Positions 6,402 through 8,477 of a stretch of DNA of 8,477 nt are shown in pieces; the first letter of the stretch is position 1, and every line of letters starts with the position of its first letter. Both the position numbers and the translations under genes were made by a program. The stretch is from Propionibacteriaceae bacterium (GTDB lineage: Bacteria; Actinomycetota; Actinomycetes; Propionibacteriales; Propionibacteriaceae): contig JAIRXX010000096.1 in NCBI GenBank assembly GCA_031268065.1, forward strand, positions 1 through 8,477. The letters run 5' to 3'. Below the pieces are notes generated by a model, which was not told the DNA's origin, did not search any database, and saw only the letters and a list, made by a program, of their open reading frames with translations.

Positions 6402-7508
6402 CTAACGCTCGCCTTGCTGGCGGCGCCAACGGATACCGGCATCGATGAAGGCGTCAATCTCGCCGTTGAGCACCGCTTCAGCGTTGCCAACCTCGTAGCC
6501 GGTGCGCACATCTTTGACCATTTGGAAGGGGTGCAGCACGTAATTCCTGATCTGCGAACCCCAAGAGTTGCCCTCGCTGAGCAGGCCGCGCAATTCAGCC
6601 TCTTTCTCCGCCCTGGCCTTCTCCAGCAGCCGGGACTGCAACACTTGCAGGGCGGCGACCTTGTTCTGAAGCTGAGATTTCTCATTTTGGCAGGAAACCA
6701 CCAAACCGGTGGGCAAATGGGTGATCCGCACCGCCGAATCAGTGGTGTTGACGCTCTGCCCGCCTGGACCAGACGAACGGAAGACGTCAATGCGCAGATC
6801 GGACTCGGGAATCTCGATATGGTCGGTCTCCTCGGTCACCGGGAGCACGTCCACACCGGCGAAAGAGGTTTGCCGCCGACCCTGGTTGTCGAAGGGCGAA
6901 ATCCGGATGAGCCGGTGGGTGCCCTGCTCCACCGACAGCATCCCGTAGGCAAAAGGCTCCTTGACGGTGAAAGTGGCCGACTTGATGCCCGCCTCTTCGG
7001 CGTAGGAGATGTCGTACACCTCGGTGGCATATCCGTGGCGCTCCGCCCAGCGCAGATACATCCGCAACACCATCGAGGCCCAGTCGGCGGCGTCCACTCC
7101 CCCCGCCTCCGAACGCACGGTGACCAGAGCGTCGCGCTCGTCGTACTCCCCGCTGAGCAGGGTGCGCACTTCCAACGCCGAAACGTCTTTGCCGAGCGAG
7201 GCCAGCTCCTGGGCAGCCTCGGCGAGGGTGTCGGCGTCGTCCTCAGCTTCGGCCAGCTCGATCAATACGGCCAGGTCGTCAGTGCGCCCGCGCAGCGCAT
7301 CCAACCGGTCAACTTCCGACTGCAAACGCGACAGCTTCGACGTCACCGCCTGGGCGTTAGCCTGGTCGTCCCAAAGATCAGGGCGCGCGGCCTCCTCGGC
7401 CAGCTTGGCGATTTCATCTTTCTTAGCCGCTGGGTCGAGCACCGTGATGATGGCGCTCAGCGTGGAGTCCAACGCTCCCAGCTCGGCTTGCATGTCTGCG
7501 ACAGTCAC
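6402..7508 (-). CDS. prfB: Peptide chain release factor 2 (RF2)
   Basis: RF2 recognises UGA and UAA stop codons in the ribosomal A site and triggers peptide release. The 368-residue product matches the family length. It has an N-terminal helical domain (about 1-115), the codon-recognition tripeptide SPF (204-206, within [10 protein letters not shown]) that marks RF2 rather than RF1, and the catalytic GGQ (249-251, within [10 protein letters not shown]). The conserved C-terminal region includes [12 protein letters not shown] (331-342). The frame is uninterrupted, so the programmed +1 frameshift that controls prfB in many bacteria is absent here. The start is taken as GTG at 7508. An ATG lies five codons further in. 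No good Shine-Dalgarno precedes the GTG, but TAGACT lies eight bases upstream, so a leaderless mRNA is possible. prfB next to ftsEX is a common actinobacterial arrangement. Confidence 0.96.
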   Translation of the reverse strand: MTVADMQAELGALDSTLSAIITVLDPAAKKDEIAKLAEEAARPDLWDDQANAQAVTSKLSRLQSEVDRLDALRGRTDDLAVLIELAEAEDDADTLAEAAQELASLGKDVSALEVRTLLSGEYDERDALVTVRSEAGGVDAADWASMVLRMYLRWAERHGYATEVYDISYAEEAGIKSATFTVKEPFAYGMLSVEQGTHRLIRISPFDNQGRRQTSFAGVDVLPVTEETDHIEIPESDLRIDVFRSSGPGGQSVNTTDSAVRITHLPTGLVVSCQNEKSQLQNKVAALQVLQSRLLEKARAEKEAELRGLLSEGNSWGSQIRNYVLHPFQMVKDVRTGYEVGNAEAVLNGEIDAFIDAGIRWRRQQGER

Positions 7509-7516
7509 AAGGGGTT

Positions 7517-7522
7517 AGTCTA
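7517..7522 (-). promoter_or_regulatory. Candidate -10 element upstream of prfB
   Basis: TAGACT on the minus strand fits TANNNT and ends eight bases before the GTG at 7508. TTGGGG at 7542-7547 is a poor -35 at 19 bases. If used, the prfB transcript would start at or within a few bases of the start codon, which would explain the lack of a Shine-Dalgarno sequence. Confidence 0.35.
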
Positions 7523-7573
7523 TCCCGAACGCGGAAGATCGCCCCAACGTCCAGCTGACACCGGTCCTGGCAA

Positions 7574-8477
7574 TCATTTGCCGCGCAAGGCGGAGCGCAG
7601 ATTCAGCGGTTTGGTGTAGGAAATCAACCCATTGCGGCAGATTTTGACACCAAGCAGGCACATCAGCGCGGCGGCGGCGAATTGGATCACGATGACGGCT
7701 ATCGACTCCCCCAGCGAGAGCGTGCCGAAGGCGTTGCGCACCAGACCCGTCAGCCCGCCGGACCAGGGGAAGTAGGTTATCGCCTGCACCACCGGATTCT
7801 CCGGAGCGGTGACCATCATTCCAGACAGATACAGTGGCAACAGCGACGCCAACAGCAGCGGCGTGAACAGCCCGCCCGCTTCTTTGGCGGTGGGCATGAT
7901 CATCCCCACGCTCACCACGCTGATCAGATTCAGGAAGAAGGCGCCTACCAGGATCAGCGCCCCGACGATTATCCGCTGCGGATCGAAGGTCAGCGTGAAA
8001 AGGCCCAGCCCGTTGAAGCCGCCTTCGGCCAAGCCCATGTCCACGCCCTGCGCCTGGCCTCCCAAGATGAACAACACGATCACGGCGGGGACGGTGAGCA
8101 CCGAAGTTTGCACCAAACCGCAGACCAACAGGCTGACCATCTTTCCGGCCAACAGGCTCGGGGCGTCGATGGTGGTCAGCATCATCTCCACCACCCGGTT
8201 CTCCTTCTCCTCAAGGAATGCCGAGAGCATCTGGTTGCCCATCAGCGTGATCAGCAGGAAAAAGAGCACCGCGAACAGCAGTGGGACGATGACTTCCCCC
8301 AAACCGGGAGCTTGCTCGCCACCCCGGTAAGCCGTGGTCCAAATCTGCGCATCACCGCGCAGAATCGCCACCGCGCGCTCATCGTTGACCCGCTTCTCCA
8401 AGCTGGCATTGAGCACGCTGCGGGCTAGGTTGTCGTATTTGCCATTCTCGATAATCCCCGCGTCAACCCCGGCTACT
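7574..8477 (-). CDS. ABC-2/NatB-type ABC transporter permease, N-terminus cut by window edge
   Basis: This is the membrane subunit of an ABC exporter. The frame is open to the window edge, so the visible 300 residues are the C-terminal part. An internal GTG at 8416 is not the real start, because coding sequence continues upstream of it. Residues 1-60 are hydrophilic and should be the end of the extracytoplasmic domain that follows TM1. The first visible helix (about 62-83) leads to EEKENRVVEMM (89-99), the typical cytoplasmic loop signature of NatB/ABC-2 permeases. More helices follow at about 108-139, 169-195, 203-221 and 257-277. The YFPWSGGLTGLVRNAFG segment (235-251) resembles the conserved proline-containing motif before the last helix. 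The partner ATPase is not in the window and should lie upstream, beyond 8477. The substrate is unknown (sodium, peptide or lipid-like are family options). The gene ends 65 bases before prfB. No terminator is evident between them. Confidence 0.88.
   Translation of the reverse strand, partial: VAGVDAGIIENGKYDNLARSVLNASLEKRVNDERAVAILRGDAQIWTTAYRGGEQAPGLGEVIVPLLFAVLFFLLITLMGNQMLSAFLEEKENRVVEMMLTTIDAPSLLAGKMVSLLVCGLVQTSVLTVPAVIVLFILGGQAQGVDMGLAEGGFNGLGLFTLTFDPQRIIVGALILVGAFFLNLISVVSVGMIMPTAKEAGGLFTPLLLASLLPLYLSGMMVTAPENPVVQAITYFPWSGGLTGLVRNAFGTLSLGESIAVIVIQFAAAALMCLLGVKICRNGLISYTKPLNLRSALRGK

Noticed and set aside
6399..7619. A 406-codon open frame on the plus strand opposite prfB
   Set aside because: It is the antisense shadow of prfB, whose SPF and GGQ motifs prove the minus-strand frame. 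The plus-strand translation is rich in His, Gln, Gly and Arg with no family motif.
8414..8416. GTG at 8416 as the start of the ABC permease
   Set aside because: The same frame continues open to the window edge, and the family has a further TM helix and a large outer domain upstream. The gene is therefore truncated by the window.
7682..8428. A 248-codon plus-strand open frame opposite the ABC permease
   Set aside because: Its product is a His/Gln/Arg-rich low-complexity sequence, as expected for the antisense of a membrane protein gene. The minus-strand frame has clear permease motifs.

Overview
The window looks like chromosomal DNA from a GC-rich actinobacterium. The evidence is the gene order prfB-ftsE-ftsX-cell wall hydrolase, the actinobacterial style of FtsE and FtsX, frequent GTG starts, and candidate leaderless starts that follow TANNNT elements. 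I cannot name a genus. Eight protein-coding genes fill almost all of it. Two are cut by the window edges, and no gap between genes exceeds about 170 bases. I see no tRNA, rRNA, CRISPR array, insertion sequence or prophage gene.

Right side (3400-8477, all minus strand, described in transcription order). First comes the C-terminal part of an ABC-2/NatB-type export permease. After a 65-base gap comes prfB (peptide chain release factor 2), then a 110-base gap with two small dyads. Next is a tightly packed ftsE-ftsX-M23 peptidase operon. ftsE and ftsX touch within ATGATG, and the M23 gene begins 13 bases after ftsX. FtsE (ATPase) and FtsX (membrane subunit) form the division-associated complex that controls a cell wall hydrolase. 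The next gene encodes a secreted coiled-coil M23 peptidase with all its zinc and catalytic residues, and it is the obvious candidate for the controlled enzyme. A bidirectional hairpin terminator (3375-3390) closes this operon against the convergent tetR gene.

Left side (1-3367) is a compact accessory-looking module. A TetR-family regulator (plus strand) is divergent from a cytosolic type-B carboxylesterase followed, 40 bases later, by an MFS transporter with GPH/sucrose-symporter-like loop motifs (both minus strand). The divergent intergenic region holds two near-identical 16-bp palindromes in tandem, TTGCA-N6-TGCAA, on an 18-bp period. These are very likely the TetR operators. The simplest reading is a ligand-inducible uptake-and-hydrolysis unit, or less likely an efflux/detoxification unit, for an ester-bearing small molecule. 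This module lies where related genomes often carry smpB.

The window is mostly ordinary. The parts most worth attention are the tandem operator with its esterase-transporter module, and the FtsEX-linked, catalytically intact M23 hydrolase.
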